Part shown: one piece after another, positions 17,889 to 26,573 of the stretch | Numbering within the stretch: position 1 is the first letter of the stretch | Layout of the letters: each line of letters begins with the position of its first letter | Assembly (NCBI RefSeq): GCF_900169305.1 | Contig: NZ_FWDP01000004.1 | Span: 62,001 to 126,000, forward strand | Reading direction: 5' to 3' | Length of the DNA stretch: 64,000 nt | From: Marinilactibacillus piezotolerans | GTDB taxonomy: Bacteria > Bacillota > Bacilli > Lactobacillales > Carnobacteriaceae_A | Notes under the pieces: generated by a model | Told to the model about the DNA's origin: nothing | Databases searched by the model: none | The model's input: the letters and a program-made list of their open reading frames with translations, nothing else | Program-made: the position numbers and the translations under genes

Positions 17889-17948
17889 TTTGACCAATTT
17901 TGACCTATTGCTAATTTATATTATACTCTGACCTATTTTGACTTTCAA
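17889..17948 (-). promoter_or_regulatory. clpE promoter with two CtsR operators
   Basis: On the minus strand the promoter is TTGAAA-17-TATAAT (-35 at 17943-17948, -10 at 17920-17925). CtsR sites are direct heptad repeats with 3-base spacing: AGTCAAA-ATA-GGTCAGA at 17927-17943 inside the spacer and GGTCAAA-ATT-GGTCAAA at 17889-17905 just downstream of the start point. The second is a full consensus match. Confidence 0.85.
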
Positions 17949-17979
17949 GTGTTAAATCCCTCGAAATAGTAAAAAATAG

Positions 17980-18008
17980 TTGTAGGGTTTGGGAAAAAAT
18001 GGTAATCT
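17980..18008 (+). promoter_or_regulatory. Candidate ptsHI promoter
   Basis: TTGTAG, 17 bases, TAATCT; this gives a leader of about 115 bases before ptsH. Confidence is modest because the -10 is imperfect. Confidence 0.4.
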
Positions 18009-18051
18009 GTATAGGAAGAAAGGTGAATAATGGCTTAATATGCCTATTCTA

Positions 18052-18067
18052 TAGTGTTTATACACTA
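18052..18067 (+). promoter_or_regulatory. Palindrome in the ptsH leader
   Basis: TAGTGTTTATACACTA is a perfect inverted repeat (6 + 4 + 6). It may be an operator or an mRNA hairpin upstream of the HPr gene; a weak promoter (TTAATA-18-TATACA) also overlaps it. Confidence 0.4.
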
Positions 18068-18128
18068 AGAAGGTATAAGTCTTTTTTGCTATTTTCAAAA
18101 CTACTATTTTGTAAAGGGGAAACTTACA

Positions 18129-18395
18129 ATGGAAAAACGCACTTACAACGTAACAGCAGAAACAGGTATCCACGCTCGTCCAGCTACTTTACTTGTACAA
18201 ACTGCAAGCAAATACAATTCAGATATTACTTTGGAATACAAAGGAAAATCTGTTAACTTGAAATCAATCATGGGTGTTATGTCTCTAGGCGTTGGCCAAG
18301 GAGCAGATGTAACCATTTCTGCTGAAGGTGCAGACGAATCTGAAGCAATCGAAGGAATCGACCAAACTATCAAAAACGAGGGAATGGCTGAATAA
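18129..18395 (+). CDS. ptsH: Phosphocarrier protein HPr
   Basis: The 88-residue cytoplasmic carrier of the sugar phosphotransferase system. It takes phosphate from enzyme I at H15 (GIHARPA) and passes it to EIIA proteins. S46 (KSIMGV) is the HPr kinase site, so it can also act with CcpA in catabolite repression. AAAGGGGA precedes ATG 18129. Its stop overlaps the ptsI start by one base (TAATG), indicating translational coupling. Confidence 0.97.
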   Translation: MEKRTYNVTAETGIHARPATLLVQTASKYNSDITLEYKGKSVNLKSIMGVMSLGVGQGADVTISAEGADESEAIEGIDQTIKNEGMAE

Positions 18396-20119
18396 TGGCA
18401 TCACAAGTAACAGGTATTGCTGCAAGTGATGGAATTGCTCAAGCTAAAGCTTATTTGCTAGTAGAACCTGATTTATCTTTTGATAAAAAGACAGTTTCAG
18501 ATGTAGATTCTGAAGTTGCTCGTTTACAGGCCGCTATCGATACAGCGAAAGAAGAGCTGGTCAATATCCGTTCTATCGCAGCTGAATCTTTAGGAGAAGA
18601 AGAAGCACAAGTCTTTGATGCACATACTATGGTGCTTTCTGACCCAGACTTGATCGATCAAACCAACACTGTGATCAAAGATCAGCAAATCAATGCTGAA
18701 GCTGCTTTACAACAAACATCTGATATGTTCATCAATATGTTTGAAGCAATGGAAGATAATCCATATATGCAAGAAAGAGCAGCAGATATTCGCGATGTAC
18801 GAAAACGTGTGATGTCTCATCTGCTGAATGTTAAACTTCCGACACCTGCGACGATTGATGAAGAAGTGATCATTATCGCAGAGGATTTAACACCAAGTGA
18901 TACTGCTCAATTGAATAAACAATTTGTAAAGGCTTTTGTGACGAATGTCGGCGGACGTACTTCTCACTCTGCTATCATGGCTCGTTCATTGGAAATTCCT
19001 GCGATTGTAGGAACAAATAATATTACGGAAATGGTTTCAGAAGGAGACTTTTTAGTCGTTGACGGTATGGAAGGCGATGTATTCATCGACCCTTCTGAAG
19101 AAACAAAAGAAACCTACAAAAAGAAAGCGGCTGACTTCGAAGCACTGAAGCAAGAATGGGAACGTCTGAAAGACGAGAAAAGTGTCACTAAAGACGGGAA
19201 ACATGTTGAACTTGCTGCAAATATCGGAACGCCTAAAGATTTGAAAGGTGTTCTAGAAAATGGCGGAGAAGCTGTTGGTCTTTACCGTACTGAGTTCTTG
19301 TACATGGACTCTAAAGAGTTGCCTTCTGAAGATGACCAGTATGCGGCTTACAAAGCTGTGCTGGAAGGTATGGATGGTAAACCAGTAGTTGTCCGTACAA
19401 TGGATATAGGTGGAGACAAAGAGCTTTCTTATCTAGAATTGCCGAAAGAAATGAATCCTTTCTTAGGATACAGAGCTATTCGAGTGAGTTTAGATCAAGA
19501 CAACATCTTCCGTACACAATTACGTGCGCTACTACGTGCATCTGTACACGGAACGTTAAGAATCATGTTCCCAATGATCGCTACTCTTCCAGAATTCAGA
19601 GCTGCTAAAGCGATTTTAGAAGAAGAAAAAGCGAAATTGACTGCAGATAATGTTGAAGTAGCAGATGATATCCAAGTAGGAATCATGATTGAGATCCCAG
19701 CTGCTGCGGTTCTAGCAGATCAGTTCGCCAAAGAAGTTGACTTCTTTAGTATTGGAACAAATGATTTGATCCAATACACAATGGCAGCTGACCGTATGAA
19801 TGAACGCGTTTCTTACTTGTATCAACCATACAATCCTTCAATCCTGCGTCTGATCAAGAACGTGATCGATGCTGCGCATAAAGAAGGTAAATGGGCAGGT
19901 ATGTGTGGAGAAATGGCTGGAGACCAAACAGCAGTACCGCTGCTAGTTGGACTAGGTCTTGACGAATTTTCAATGAGCGCTACCAGCGTATTGAAAACAC
20001 GCAGTTTATTAACACACTTAGATACAAATGAAATGAAAGAATTGAGCGAAAAAGCATTAAACGAATGTACAACTTCTGAAGAAGTGGTTGCACTAGTTGA
20101 ACAATATACTGCTCAATAA
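18395..20119 (+). CDS. ptsI: Phosphoenolpyruvate-protein phosphotransferase (enzyme I)
   Basis: The 574-residue first enzyme of the PTS; it autophosphorylates from PEP and phosphorylates HPr. The N-terminal HPr-binding and swivelling domain carries the active H191 in GGRTSHSAI; the C-terminal PEP-binding barrel has the conserved MCGEMAGD segment with the catalytic cysteine near residue 502. Full length for the family. The gene starts on the ptsH stop codon and the operon ends at a terminator. Confidence 0.97.
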   Translation: MASQVTGIAASDGIAQAKAYLLVEPDLSFDKKTVSDVDSEVARLQAAIDTAKEELVNIRSIAAESLGEEEAQVFDAHTMVLSDPDLIDQTNTVIKDQQINAEAALQQTSDMFINMFEAMEDNPYMQERAADIRDVRKRVMSHLLNVKLPTPATIDEEVIIIAEDLTPSDTAQLNKQFVKAFVTNVGGRTSHSAIMARSLEIPAIVGTNNITEMVSEGDFLVVDGMEGDVFIDPSEETKETYKKKAADFEALKQEWERLKDEKSVTKDGKHVELAANIGTPKDLKGVLENGGEAVGLYRTEFLYMDSKELPSEDDQYAAYKAVLEGMDGKPVVVRTMDIGGDKELSYLELPKEMNPFLGYRAIRVSLDQDNIFRTQLRALLRASVHGTLRIMFPMIATLPEFRAAKAILEEEKAKLTADNVEVADDIQVGIMIEIPAAAVLADQFAKEVDFFSIGTNDLIQYTMAADRMNERVSYLYQPYNPSILRLIKNVIDAAHKEGKWAGMCGEMAGDQTAVPLLVGLGLDEFSMSATSVLKTRSLLTHLDTNEMKELSEKALNECTTSEEVVALVEQYTAQ

Positions 20120-20130
20120 TCATATCCTTA

Positions 20131-20172
20131 AAAACACCTTAAATGACGAATTCGTCTTTTAAGGTGTTTTTT
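20131..20172 (+). terminator. Rho-independent terminator after ptsI
   Basis: AAAACACCTTAA pairs with TTAAGGTGTTTT around an inner GACGA/TCGTC stem, ending in a T-run. Confidence 0.92.
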
Positions 20173-20241
20173 CGTAATGATTTCAATATCATTGAGTACT
20201 AATGCTATAATAAAAAGAAACGAGTATAAGGAGTGGACTGA

Positions 20242-21108
20242 ATGGAAACAATAGGATTTATTGGAACAGGTGTCATGGGTGCATCAATCGTCAAGCACTT
20301 GCTTTCTTCCGGGTATAAGGTAAACGTTTATAATCGTACGAAGTCTAAAACAGATGAACTGGTCGATTTAGGTGCTGTTTGGAAAGAAACCCCCAAATCA
20401 GTCGCAGAAGCAAGTGAACTGATTTTTACCATGGTCGGTTTTCCAGAGGATGTCAAGGAAGTTTATTATGGAGAAAACGGGATATTTAACGGTGTACAGC
20501 CTGACAGTATTCTTGTAGACTTGACGACAAGCAAACCATCCCTTGCAGAGGAAATTTATCAAACGGCAAAAGAAAAGGGTGTTTCTTCCCTGGATGCACC
20601 TGTATCCGGCGGTGATCTGGGAGCTCGAAACGGAACGGTTACAACGATGGTTGGAGGAGACGAAGCGGCTTTCGAAAAAGTAAAACCTGTCTTCATGACG
20701 TTTTCTGGAACTTTGGAACTGCAAGGACCAGCGGGAAGCGGTCAGCATACCAAAATGGCCAATCAAATCATGATCGCCGGTACAATGACAGGGTTAACAG
20801 AATTATTAGTATATGCAAAGGCGGCAGGATTGAATTTGGAAAAAGTGCTTAAAACTGTCGGTGGTGGAAGTGCCGCAAACTGGTCACTTCAAAATTATGG
20901 TCCTCGTATTTTAAAAGAAGATTATTCAGCTGGCTTTTTCGTTAAGCATTACATTAAAGACTTAGGCATTGCCTTAGCTGAAGCAGAAAAACTGGGCATC
21001 CATCTTCCTGCGACGGAAAATGCTAAACGACTATATGACCAATTAAAAGAGGATGGTCACGCAGATGATGGGACACAAGCTTTGATTAAGTTATGGTGGG
21101 AAAACTGA
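20242..21108 (+). CDS. NAD(P)-dependent beta-hydroxyacid dehydrogenase (YkwC-like)
   Basis: A 288-residue member of the 3-hydroxyisobutyrate dehydrogenase family. It has an N-terminal Rossmann fold with GFIGTGVMG (5-13), the substrate loop DAPVSGGDLGA (about 119-129) and the catalytic lysine in GQHTKMANQ (about 170). Likely substrates are small beta-hydroxyacids such as tartronate semialdehyde or succinic semialdehyde-type compounds; the real one cannot be read. AAGGAG precedes ATG 20242. It is monocistronic between two terminators. Confidence 0.88.
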   Translation: METIGFIGTGVMGASIVKHLLSSGYKVNVYNRTKSKTDELVDLGAVWKETPKSVAEASELIFTMVGFPEDVKEVYYGENGIFNGVQPDSILVDLTTSKPSLAEEIYQTAKEKGVSSLDAPVSGGDLGARNGTVTTMVGGDEAAFEKVKPVFMTFSGTLELQGPAGSGQHTKMANQIMIAGTMTGLTELLVYAKAAGLNLEKVLKTVGGGSAANWSLQNYGPRILKEDYSAGFFVKHYIKDLGIALAEAEKLGIHLPATENAKRLYDQLKEDGHADDGTQALIKLWWEN

Positions 21109-21117
21109 GGAATCGTA

Positions 21118-21155
21118 AAAAAAGCAAGCAGCGAGTCATTCGCTGCTTGCTTTTT
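21118..21155. terminator. Bidirectional terminator between the dehydrogenase and patA
   Basis: AAGCAAGCAGCGA, 5-base loop, TCGCTGCTTGCTT with A- and T-runs. Its T side overlaps the patA stop codon. Confidence 0.93.
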
Positions 21156-22344
21156 AATGGTTTGTAGCTTGTTCTTTCATATAAAGAACAAGGCGTTCCA
21201 TGGCTTCTTTGATTTCTTCCATACTGGATGCGTAACTCAGTCGTACATAACCTTCACCGGCTTTTCCGAAAGCTACACCGGGCACAAAGCCGATTTTTGC
21301 TTTTTCAGCCAGATCATAACAGAATTTAAAACTATCTTGTATATAGCCATCTGGTATTTTGGCGAAAATGTAAAATGCACCATTCGGCTTGGCGATCTGA
21401 AAGCCTAACTGACTCATCGTATCGAATATAAAATCTCGACGTTTCTGATACTCTAACCGCATCGGAACTGCATCATCCATTCCGTTTTTCAATGCTTCTA
21501 TTCCAGCATATTGCGTGATACTGGATGCGCTCGTAACGAGATTTTGATGAACTTTTTTGATTTGATCCGTAATCTCTTTCGGCGCTAAGGTAAACCCAAG
21601 CCTCCAACCTGTCATGGCATGTGATTTAGATAATCCGTTAATGACTATAGTCTGATCATGTAAATACTCTCCGAGAGAGACATGAGTACCTTCGTAAACG
21701 AGTTCGCTATAAATCTCATCACTGATGGCAAATACATTTGGATACTTTCTTAAAGTGTCGGCAATGGCGATCACTTCTTCTCTATTCCAAGTGACACCTG
21801 TTGGATTGGTAGGATAATTGAGCACGATTGCTTTTACTTTGTCACCATGTGTATCCATGGCTGTTTGAATCATTTCAGGAGATAAAATAAATCCATTTTC
21901 CGATGTATCAATGAATACAGGTTCACCTTTGCCCAAAATAACTAAAGGTTCATACAGTGAAAAAAAGGGAGAAGGGATCAGAACTTTATCTCCGGGATTT
22001 AAAATTCCGAATAAAGCAGCAGCAAGTGCCTCAGTAGCACCAACAGTAGAGAGAATTTCTGTTTCGGGATCATAGTCGATATTGTATTTTACTTTGACGA
22101 AATGAGCAAGAGCTTCTCTTAGTCGAATATCTCCGGCCATACCCGTGTAAAATGAAAAATTGTTATTGATCGCCTCAATTCCAGCATCTTTGATATGCTG
22201 CGGAGTAGGAAAATCCGGCTGTCCCAAGGTCAAGCGGATCATTCCTTCGATTGGAGCAACGGCCTCATCAAACTGTCTGATGCCGGAGATTTCGATTTCC
22301 TGTGTTTGAGCGTTGAAGAGCTTATGTAGATTAGACATATCCAT
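21154..22344 (-). CDS. patA: PLP-dependent class I/II aminotransferase (PatA-like)
   Basis: A 396-residue fold-type I aminotransferase. The PLP lysine lies in GLSKSHAMTGWRLGF (about 233-247), with the NYPTNPTG and SDEIYSEL segments typical of aspartate/aromatic aminotransferase subgroup I-gamma. B. subtilis PatA is proposed to act on N-acetyl-LL-diaminopimelate, but the substrate here is inferred only by similarity. AAGGAGG lies 7 bases before ATG 22344, and an extended -10 (TGGTAGAAT, 22375-22383) is upstream. Confidence 0.85.
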   Translation of the reverse strand: MDMSNLHKLFNAQTQEIEISGIRQFDEAVAPIEGMIRLTLGQPDFPTPQHIKDAGIEAINNNFSFYTGMAGDIRLREALAHFVKVKYNIDYDPETEILSTVGATEALAAALFGILNPGDKVLIPSPFFSLYEPLVILGKGEPVFIDTSENGFILSPEMIQTAMDTHGDKVKAIVLNYPTNPTGVTWNREEVIAIADTLRKYPNVFAISDEIYSELVYEGTHVSLGEYLHDQTIVINGLSKSHAMTGWRLGFTLAPKEITDQIKKVHQNLVTSASSITQYAGIEALKNGMDDAVPMRLEYQKRRDFIFDTMSQLGFQIAKPNGAFYIFAKIPDGYIQDSFKFCYDLAEKAKIGFVPGVAFGKAGEGYVRLSYASSMEEIKEAMERLVLYMKEQATNH

Positions 22345-22374
22345 TGTGCATCCTCCTTAATGGTATTAGGAACT

Positions 22375-22383
22375 ATTCTACCA
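22375..22383 (-). promoter_or_regulatory. Extended -10 element of patA
   Basis: TGGTAGAAT on the minus strand; the -35 is weak. Confidence 0.4.
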
Positions 22384-22481
22384 TATTATGAGAAAAAAAA
22401 GAGGATATTATTTAAAAATTTTCATGAAAAAATCTCTCTTTAAAAAGAAGCAGCTATCTTACTGTAATTTATCCCAGAATC

Positions 22482-22490
22482 TGGTAAAAT
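22482..22490 (+). promoter_or_regulatory. Extended -10 element of ykuJ
   Basis: TGGTAAAAT, a TGn-type -10 with only a weak -35, about 45 bases before the ykuJ start. Confidence 0.4.
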
Positions 22491-22533
22491 GAGTAAGTGA
22501 AAGTATCAAGAGAAGCAGGAAGGGGAATACAAA

Positions 22534-22785
22534 ATGAAACCATCCCAACTTATACCTATTATAAGAAGATTAGATGCGATGAGAGAAGATGAAAGCGACG
22601 AAGTACAAGTAAGAAGATTTGAAAAAGACGGTAAAGAACAATGTATCGTTCGTTATGATAAAGCCTCTCGCATGTATGAGTTAGAAGATCGTACGAGTGA
22701 CCAAACGTACGAATTTGATAATATTGACTATGTCGCTGTTGAGATTTTAGAGCTCGTGCAGCCTGCCAGCTCGACTGAGGACTAA
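22534..22785 (+). CDS. ykuJ: YkuJ/DUF1797 family protein
   Basis: An 83-residue soluble protein. The C-terminal FDNIDYVAVEILELVQ closely follows the YkuJ family ending (DNID.V.IEI.ELLQ), and the charged N-terminal part resembles it. Structures exist for the family but the function is unknown. AAGGGG precedes ATG 22534; the gene ends at a terminator and is probably monocistronic. It lies next to patA, as ykuJ lies in the patA region of Bacillus. Confidence 0.85.
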   Translation: MKPSQLIPIIRRLDAMREDESDEVQVRRFEKDGKEQCIVRYDKASRMYELEDRTSDQTYEFDNIDYVAVEILELVQPASSTED

Positions 22786-22795
22786 TGTCATGCAC

Positions 22796-22830
22796 ATAGG
22801 GAGTGCTTTTCAGTGCTTCCTATTTTTTTG
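22796..22830 (+). terminator. Rho-independent terminator after ykuJ
   Basis: ATAGGGAGTGC pairs, with G-T wobbles, with GTGCTTCCTAT and runs into seven T residues. Confidence 0.8.
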
Positions 22831-22854
22831 AATTTTATTTTATATGAATGCTTC

Positions 22855-22883
22855 TCAACAAATGCCGTAAAATCGTATATAAT
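22855..22883 (+). promoter_or_regulatory. Candidate promoter of the yqeG-tmcAL operon
   Basis: TCAACA, 17 bases, TATAAT, about 30 bases before yqeG. Confidence 0.5.
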
Positions 22884-22919
22884 AAATTGTTATCTCACAA
22901 ATAGTAAAGGACGAAGAGG

Positions 22920-23462
22920 ATGCTGAACAGCTTTAAACCAACATGGATGGTCCGATCAATTTATCAGATCACGCCACAGCAGTTGAAACAAAACAAAATC
23001 AAAGCAGTTCTGACGGATCTCGATAATACGTTAATAGCTTGGAATAATCCTGAAGCTACAGAAGAAACGTTAGAGTGGATCGAAAGAATGAAAGAACATG
23101 GTATAAAAGTTATCATTATTTCAAACAATAAAGCAAAAAGAGTCAGTAAAGTAGCGACGATCTTAGATTTAGAATTTATTCCTAACGCCCGGAAACCTTT
23201 TCAAAAAGGGTTTAAAGAAGCGCAGGAAATCTACGATTTGACAAAAAAAGACTTATTGATGGTCGGTGATCAGATCATCACAGACATCAAAGGCGCTAAC
23301 AATGCGGGAATCCGCAGTGTATTGGTTAAGCCGATTCTAGATTCAGATGCATGGAATACAAGATTCAATAGAATGATTGAACTGAGAATCATGAATTATT
23401 TGATCAAAAAAAATCCAGATATGAAATGGAGAGATTCGTTAGATGAACCAATCGAACACTGA
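22920..23462 (+). CDS. yqeG: YqeG family HAD-type phosphatase
   Basis: A 180-residue HAD hydrolase of the class IIIA YqeG group. The nucleophile motif is DLDNTL (about 34-39), motif II IIISNN and motif III GDQIITD. Substrate unknown; the gene is the usual leader of the yqeH-yhbY-nadD operon in Firmicutes. AAAGG is placed 9 bases before ATG 22920. Its end overlaps yqeH by 20 bases, indicating coupled translation. Confidence 0.92.
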   Translation: MLNSFKPTWMVRSIYQITPQQLKQNKIKAVLTDLDNTLIAWNNPEATEETLEWIERMKEHGIKVIIISNNKAKRVSKVATILDLEFIPNARKPFQKGFKEAQEIYDLTKKDLLMVGDQIITDIKGANNAGIRSVLVKPILDSDAWNTRFNRMIELRIMNYLIKKNPDMKWRDSLDEPIEH

Positions 23463-24573
23463 TCAAGAAATGATTTGTATTGGATGCGGTGCAGTTCTTC
23501 AGTCAGAAGATGAAACAAAAGCCGGTTTCTTACCAGCCTCAGTGTTGAAAAAAGCGAACGCAGATGAAGACATTTACTGTAAAAGATGTTTCCGCTTAAG
23601 ACATTATAATGAAGTGCAAGACGTAGAACTCACGGATGATGATTTTCTTAATATGCTCCATGAAATCAGCGATAAAAACGCCTTGATAGTTAATATAGTG
23701 GATATATTTGATTTTAATGGAAGTTTTATTTCCGGAATACAGAGATTTGCTGGTCAAAATCCTGTGATTCTCGTTGGAAACAAAGTAGATCTGCTGCCTA
23801 AATCTTTAAAAGAAGGCAAAATGAGACAGTGGTTGATAGAAAGAGCACATGAAGCGGGCGTACACCCTAAAGAAGTTATTCTGACAAGTGCCGTCAGAGG
23901 CGAATCTGTCAAGCAGTTAATGGACCTGATCGAAACAGAGAGAAAAGGGCAGGATGTTTATGTTGTTGGGACAACCAATGTTGGGAAATCCACCTTGATC
24001 AACCAAATCATTAAATTGGCAACTGATGCAGAGAATGTCATCACAACCTCGTACTTCCCGGGAACGACACTTGGGAAAATCGAAATCCCATTAGATGATG
24101 ATCGAGTCATGGTCGATACACCAGGTATTATCCAGTCTTCCCAAATCGCTCATTATTTAACACCAAAAGAGTTGAAACTGGTCACACCGAGAAAAGAAAT
24201 CAAGCCGAAGGTCTATCAGTTAAATGAAGAGCAGACGCTGTTTCTTGGCGGTCTTGCTCGATTAGATTATCTCTCAGGTGATGGTAAACAATCCTTTGTC
24301 TGCTATCTTTCCAATGAATTAACCATTCACCGGACAAAACTTGAAAAAGCTGATGTTCTTTATGCGAATCAGCGTGGACAACTGTTGACACCGCCTTTCG
24401 AAGAAAATCTGAATAATCTGCCAGAACTAAAAAGGTATGAGTTTCTAATCAAAGAACCGTCTGATATTGTTTTTTCTGGTTTAGGCTGGATTTCTATTGA
24501 AGAGCCGGGTACAAAAATAGCAGGATGGGCACCAAAAGGTGTAGATGTTCTGATTAGAAAGTCACTGATTTGA
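23443..24573 (+). CDS. yqeH: Ribosome biogenesis GTPase YqeH
   Basis: A 376-residue circularly permuted GTPase needed for 30S subunit assembly. An N-terminal zinc finger (C12, C15, C46, C49) is followed by motifs in permuted order: G4 NKVD, G5 SAV, then G1 GTTNVGKST and G3 DTPGI. A C-terminal RNA-binding region follows (about 220-376). GGAGAG inside yqeG precedes ATG 23443. The operon context with yhbY and rsfS supports a ribosome role. Confidence 0.96.
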   Translation: MNQSNTDQEMICIGCGAVLQSEDETKAGFLPASVLKKANADEDIYCKRCFRLRHYNEVQDVELTDDDFLNMLHEISDKNALIVNIVDIFDFNGSFISGIQRFAGQNPVILVGNKVDLLPKSLKEGKMRQWLIERAHEAGVHPKEVILTSAVRGESVKQLMDLIETERKGQDVYVVGTTNVGKSTLINQIIKLATDAENVITTSYFPGTTLGKIEIPLDDDRVMVDTPGIIQSSQIAHYLTPKELKLVTPRKEIKPKVYQLNEEQTLFLGGLARLDYLSGDGKQSFVCYLSNELTIHRTKLEKADVLYANQRGQLLTPPFEENLNNLPELKRYEFLIKEPSDIVFSGLGWISIEEPGTKIAGWAPKGVDVLIRKSLI

Positions 24574-24605
24574 TCGTATAGTTGAAAGAAGAGAGGAAAC
24601 AAACA

Positions 24606-24914
24606 ATGAACTTAACAGGAAAGCAAAAACGCTATCTAAGAGCACAAGCCAATGAAATGTCTCCATTATTCCAGATCGGAAAGAATGGACTGACAGCTGA
24701 GATGGTTGCTGAATTTGAAGAAGCGTTAGAAAATCGCGAGCTGATGAAGGTACAGCTTCTGCAAAATACAGATGTAGAACCAAAGGAAGCAAAAGATTTT
24801 ATCGAAGAGCATTCATCGATCAATGTTGTTCAGACGATCGGAAAAGTGTTAGTGCTGTTCAAGCCGTCGACAAAAGAAAAGTATCAAAACTATTCAACGA
24901 AATTACCCTATTGA
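24606..24914 (+). CDS. yhbY: Ribosome assembly RNA-binding protein YhbY
   Basis: A 102-residue CRM-domain protein that associates with pre-ribosomal particles. The CRM signature is present: LTGKQKRYLRAQA at the N-terminus, then FQIGKNGLT, and the C-terminal GKVLVLFKP strand. I start at ATG 24606 because AGAGGA lies upstream; the longer TTG frame from 24582 would include that site. It lies between yqeH and nadD as in Bacillus (yqeI). Confidence 0.93.
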   Translation: MNLTGKQKRYLRAQANEMSPLFQIGKNGLTAEMVAEFEEALENRELMKVQLLQNTDVEPKEAKDFIEEHSSINVVQTIGKVLVLFKPSTKEKYQNYSTKLPY

Positions 24915-24959
24915 TAAAACCTATTTCAGAAACAAATCGATTAAGGTAGGCGAATAAAG

Positions 24960-25601
24960 GTGACAAGAAAAACGTCCACAATAATTGAATCAGAAGTAAA
25001 AGTAGAATCCATACAAATGGATAAGAAAAGAAAAGTCGGTATTTTAGGCGGGACATTCAATCCTCCTCATTTAGGACATCTGATTATTGCTGATCAAGTA
25101 AAAGATCAGTTAGGGTTAGAGAAGATTCTGTTTCTTCCGGCTGCCAACCCGCCTCATGCAAAAGGCAAAAGAACTATTGCTGCTGAGCATCGTATTGAGA
25201 TGGTCAATAAAGCGATTGAAGCAGAGCCCGAGTTCGAGTTGGAACTGGCGGAAATCAATCGCGGAGGCAAGAGCTATACGTATGATACGATGAAAGCATT
25301 GACGGAGAAGAATCCTGATGTCGAGTATTACTTTATTATTGGAGCAGATATGGTAGAAGATCTGCCATCTTGGTATAGAGTAGAAGAATTGCTGCAAATG
25401 GTCCAGTTTGTTGCAGTCAACCGTCCGGCTTATTCAGTTGCGACTCCTTTCCCACTGATTTTTATCGATGTACCTAATATCGAAATCAGTTCTAGTGTGA
25501 TTCGGCAAAAAGTTGCTGATCAATGTTCCATTCAGTATCTGCTTCCCAACAAAGTGATTGAGTATATTGAGGAGAAAGGACTGTATCAAGATGAAGGCTA
25601 A
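24960..25601 (+). CDS. nadD: Nicotinate-nucleotide adenylyltransferase
   Basis: A 213-residue enzyme making deamido-NAD from nicotinate mononucleotide and ATP. GGTFNPPHLGH (about 30-40) is the nucleotidyltransferase signature and SSSVIRQ the C-terminal one. About 25 extra N-terminal residues precede the usual start; such extensions occur in Lactobacillales. The GTG at 24960 has AGGTAGG 9 bases upstream, while the internal ATG 25017 has no good site. It overlaps yqeK by 11 bases. With nadK in the same window, two NAD(P) synthesis steps are represented. Confidence 0.93.
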   Translation: MTRKTSTIIESEVKVESIQMDKKRKVGILGGTFNPPHLGHLIIADQVKDQLGLEKILFLPAANPPHAKGKRTIAAEHRIEMVNKAIEAEPEFELELAEINRGGKSYTYDTMKALTEKNPDVEYYFIIGADMVEDLPSWYRVEELLQMVQFVAVNRPAYSVATPFPLIFIDVPNIEISSSVIRQKVADQCSIQYLLPNKVIEYIEEKGLYQDEG

Positions 25602-26196
25602 CCCTATAACTTTAACATACACGAAAAACTATGTAGATCGTTCAAGAGAAGAGCTCCTTGAAGCTGTTCGTCAAGTTATGAGCAGCAAGCGATTTACACA
25701 TGTTAGAGGTGTAGAACAAGCGGCTTTGGAGTTGGCTGATCGGTATGGCGCTGATCTGGAAATGGTCAGCATTGCTGCACTTTTACATGATTACGCCAAA
25801 GAGCAGTCCGATGAAGAGATGCGGGATATGATCATCAGTGAGAATATGGATCTTGAGTTGCTGCAGTATGGTAATAATATCTGGCATGGACCGGTTGCTG
25901 CTGTAATGGCTAAAGAACGGTTTAATGTAGAACAGACTTCTATATTAGATGCAATTCGACACCACACCGTCGGTTCTGTGAATATGGATCTTGTAGAGCA
26001 GATTATTTATCTGGCTGACTTTATTGAACCGAACCGCAGTTTTAAAGGCGTCGACAAAGCGAGAGCGCTAGCAGAGAATAGTTTAGAAGAAGCGACTGCT
26101 TTTGCAACGTTGTTGACAATCAAGCATTTAATTGATAAAAAAGTAAAGATCTATCCTAAAGCAATTGAAACTTATAATGCATGGGTAGTTCAATAA
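25591..26196 (+). CDS. yqeK: HD-domain hydrolase YqeK (Ap4A hydrolase)
   Basis: A 201-residue HD-superfamily protein. Metal-binding positions are visible: H37, H66-D67 (LLHDYAK) and H99 (WHGP). Homologues hydrolyse diadenosine tetraphosphate symmetrically to ADP. I start at ATG 25591, which has AGGAGAAAGGA upstream, inside nadD; a TTG frame from 25558 is rejected. Its fixed place between nadD and rsfS supports the identity. Confidence 0.92.
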   Translation: MKANPITLTYTKNYVDRSREELLEAVRQVMSSKRFTHVRGVEQAALELADRYGADLEMVSIAALLHDYAKEQSDEEMRDMIISENMDLELLQYGNNIWHGPVAAVMAKERFNVEQTSILDAIRHHTVGSVNMDLVEQIIYLADFIEPNRSFKGVDKARALAENSLEEATAFATLLTIKHLIDKKVKIYPKAIETYNAWVVQ

Positions 26197-26210
26197 ACAG
26201 GAGGAATTAT

Positions 26211-26573
26211 ATGACTAAAACAGCAGAACAAGTACTGGAATTTGTTGTTAAAGCAGCAGATGATAAAAGAGCAGAAGATATTATGGTATTGGATATGAAA
26301 GGTGTATCTTTACTAGCAGATTATTTCGTTGTAACTCATGGAAACAATGATCGACAAATCGGTGCGATTACGGATGCCATTGTTGAGGCTGCACATAAAA
26401 ACAATATAGAAATCAAACAAGTAGAAGGAAAAGACGGCGGAAGATGGATTTTGATTGATCTTGGAGATGTCATCGTTCATCTCTTTAACCAAGAAGAACG
26501 AGAGTTTTATCAGTTAGAACGTCTCTGGACAGATGCTGAGTATGTGGATGTTTCACAGTGGATAGAACAGTGA
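26211..26573 (+). CDS. rsfS: Ribosome silencing factor RsfS
   Basis: A 120-residue RsfS/YbeB/Iojap protein that binds uL14 and prevents subunit joining when nutrients are short. The family core is clear: DYFVVTHGNNDRQI and the KDGGRWILIDLGDVIVHLF segment. AGGAGG lies 6 bases before ATG 26211. The following methyltransferase starts on its stop codon (GTGA overlap). Confidence 0.95.
   Translation: MTKTAEQVLEFVVKAADDKRAEDIMVLDMKGVSLLADYFVVTHGNNDRQIGAITDAIVEAAHKNNIEIKQVEGKDGGRWILIDLGDVIVHLFNQEEREFYQLERLWTDAEYVDVSQWIEQ

Noticed and set aside
17876-17892. Possible CcpA cre site near the ptsH-clpE gap
   Set aside because: GTCAAAACGCTTTTC on the minus strand has the central CG but misses several conserved positions of WTGnAAnCGnWnnCW.
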